From Aliiroseovarius lamellibrachiae (GTDB lineage: Bacteria > Pseudomonadota > Alphaproteobacteria > Rhodobacterales > Rhodobacteraceae): a stretch of 64,000 nucleotides of DNA. Positions within the stretch are counted from its first letter, which is position 1. Each line of letters opens with the position of its first letter. The stretch covers positions 62,001 through 126,000 of the forward strand of contig NZ_JAHEVJ010000002.1 in NCBI RefSeq assembly GCF_018599245.1, read 5' to 3'. This document shows, piece after piece, positions 62,507 to 64,000 of this stretch. The notes under the pieces were generated by a model, which saw only the letters and a program-made list of their open reading frames with translations, did not search any database and was not told the origin of the DNA. The position numbers were made by a program, and so were the translations under genes.

Positions 62507-64000
62507 TCAAAACTGCTCCAACAACCGCTCTAAATACTCACGCTCATCTTCGGGCCGGGTCACATCCCCAGACCGACGGCGCAATTCATCCGCCAGCTCT
62601 TGTGCCCGCTTGCGCAGGTCTTCGCGGTCGGCCAATCCCCCATCGGTGGCCGAGCGCCCGGTTTGGGCTCCGCTGTCACGTCCCAAGGGATCCCGCGCGT
62701 TTTGACGTCCACTTTCGGTGCCTGCCTGCCCCTGTTGCCCTTCGCGGTTGGCTTGCTGATTGTCCATCACGTCATCAAACCGGCGCATCCCTTCGCGCAT
62801 GGCCTCAAGCGCTTCGGCCTGACGGTCCAGGGCGCCAGACAAATCGCCCTGATCTAACGCATCTGCTGCATCCCCCATCGCACGCCCAGCCTCGCCCAAG
62901 GCATCGCGGGCGGCGTTTCCGGCCTCTGATCCAGCACCGGGCAATTGTCGCCGCTGTTCTTCCAACTCCCGTTGCAAATCGCGCTGCCGCTGGGCCAGTC
63001 CTGCACCTTGCTGGCCGTTTTCACCCTGTTCGCCCCCGTCGCCCGAGTGGCTTTGCCCGCGTCCCTGACCGCCATCACGCCCGGTGTTTCCGTCGCTGGA
63101 TCCAGCCTCATTGCCTTGCCCGGATTGTTCTTGCAGATCGCGAAACGCCTCATCCGACAGACCCTGCTGGTCGCGCAACGTCTCTGACAATCCGTCCCGC
63201 GCCGCTTGGCTGCCGCTGGGATTATCCCCTTGGGTGACCTGCATATTTTCCATCATTTGCTTGAGGGCATCAAGCATCTGCATTGCCTCTTCCATGCGCC
63301 CTTCGCGCATCATCTGCTCGATCTGATCCATCATCGCCTGAAGATCGGCGGCGGTCATTTCCATCTGTGGCGCGTCCGCCCCATCCGGGCTGTCTTGGTC
63401 CGCCTCAGGGGATTGCGCCAGCCGGTCCAGATAGTCTTGGGTCGCGTCGCGCAGCTCATCCATCAGTTCGGCCAACTCTTCAGGCGTAGCCCCTTCTTCA
63501 ATCGCTTGTTCCAACCGCTCTTGCGCCCGCGTGAGACGTTCGCGCGCATCGCCCAAACCGTCCTCGTCGATCTGAACGGCAATGTCCCAAAGGGTGGCGG
63601 CCAGGTCTTCCTGAAGCGCCGGGGTGGGCCCCTTTTCCCCTGCCTGCTCCAATTGGCGAATAACCGCGCGCAGGGACAGATAAACCCCATCCGGCAGCGA
63701 TAAATCCGCAGGGCGGTGCAGTGCGGCACGCAGAATAAGCGCCACCCGTGCCGCCCCCGCGCGTGCCCACAAAAGATCACGCCGCATCTCAATCACCGCT
63801 TTCGCGGAGGGTGCAAAAAAGCGACGGGAGGGGAGCGGTCTTGTGATTGGATCGGCCAGCCCCATTTGTCCCGCGCCGTCATGGGCCACCAGCGTGATGG
63901 ACACGGGCAATCCGGCCCAAGGATGCTCCATCAGGTTTTCTTCCCAAATTTCGTCGATCTGGCGCAGGTCGCCGCGATAGGGGCGGGGTAAATCCACGGT
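62507..64000 (-). CDS. DUF4175 / TIGR02302 family protein, N-terminus cut by window edge
   Basis: The C-terminal 498 codons of a large alphaproteobacterial protein annotated TIGR02302 or DUF4175; the frame enters from the right edge, so the N-terminal membrane part is missing. The visible part is very rich in Gln, Glu, Gly and Asp with long coiled-coil stretches (REGRMEEAMQMLDALKQMMEN, split: EAMQMLDALKQMMEN) and low-complexity GQ/GE segments (about 290-360 of the visible part), then RRRSGDVTRPEDEREYLERLL at the end. Its function is unknown; an envelope role is often assumed. It converges with recR. Confidence 0.85.
   Translation of the reverse strand, partial: TVDLPRPYRGDLRQIDEIWEENLMEHPWAGLPVSITLVAHDGAGQMGLADPITRPLPSRRFFAPSAKAVIEMRRDLLWARAGAARVALILRAALHRPADLSLPDGVYLSLRAVIRQLEQAGEKGPTPALQEDLAATLWDIAVQIDEDGLGDARERLTRAQERLEQAIEEGATPEELAELMDELRDATQDYLDRLAQSPEADQDSPDGADAPQMEMTAADLQAMMDQIEQMMREGRMEEAMQMLDALKQMMENMQVTQGDNPSGSQAARDGLSETLRDQQGLSDEAFRDLQEQSGQGNEAGSSDGNTGRDGGQGRGQSHSGDGGEQGENGQQGAGLAQRQRDLQRELEEQRRQLPGAGSEAGNAARDALGEAGRAMGDAADALDQGDLSGALDRQAEALEAMREGMRRFDDVMDNQQANREGQQGQAGTESGRQNARDPLGRDSGAQTGRSATDGGLADREDLRKRAQELADELRRRSGDVTRPEDEREYLERLLEQF

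Overview
This window is ordinary, gene-dense chromosome of an alphaproteobacterium, most likely a member of the Rhodobacteraceae (Roseobacter group). The case rests on gene content rather than a marker: an Er-VIT1 iron exporter of the MbfA type behind an Irr-like palindrome, a DUF2794 protein, a TIGR02302-type DUF4175 protein, a CycM-like anchored cytochrome c, an alphaproteobacterial SRP RNA, and an intergenic repeat with a TCTTGT..CAAATATCCT core that I recall from this family (not verified). I see no insertion sequence, prophage, integrase, CRISPR array, tRNA or rRNA.

Layout. 1-5.3 kb (minus strand): a type I secretion ABC protein and its HlyD adaptor, then RidA, a glycerophosphodiester phosphodiesterase and a COG3146 acyltransferase cut by the window edge. 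5.5-9.2 kb (plus): mlaA-mlaC for outer-membrane phospholipid transport, a fatty acid desaturase and an unknown membrane protein. 9.2-16.8 kb: a class A penicillin-binding protein, glnK-amtB for ammonium, a mercaptopyruvate sulfurtransferase plus aminotransferase pair, and small genes. 16.8-22.5 kb (minus): a run of cupin, AEC transporter, NnrS, S-formylglutathione hydrolase and YaiI; then the iron exporter mbfA and class III alcohol dehydrogenase. 22.5-26.5 kb: a small lipoprotein, a cytochrome c', and a phenylacetate group (paaI, paaK, TetR).

26.5-36 kb: NlpC/P60 hydrolase and leucyl aminopeptidase, carbonic anhydrase, a MuiA-like protein, asd, a RhlE-type RNA helicase with a long folded leader, and an MFS transporter. 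36-42 kb: haem synthesis genes hemE and hemC (divergent) and hemF, with a thiolase and a MarR regulator between. 42-52 kb: an atypical SDR, an RsmC-like methyltransferase, clpS, a D,D-carboxypeptidase with a SPOR domain, and the complete yejABEF peptide transporter. 52-64 kb: cytochrome c, pheA, a START-like protein, nudC, a CpdB-like phosphoesterase, SRP RNA, rsgA, a phosphatase, dnaX-ybaB-recR, and the C-terminal part of a DUF4175 protein.

Most genes are housekeeping, and I found no convincing new multi-gene system. The observations best worth following are non-coding: a chain of five stem-loops that ends 12 bases before the helicase start codon, a four-copy intergenic repeat with two tail types, an Irr-type palindrome at mbfA, a 28-bp perfect palindrome at the end of hemC, and two consecutive hairpins after the SRP RNA. 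Among proteins, the SDR that lacks its catalytic lysine and the sulfurtransferase/aminotransferase operon stand out.
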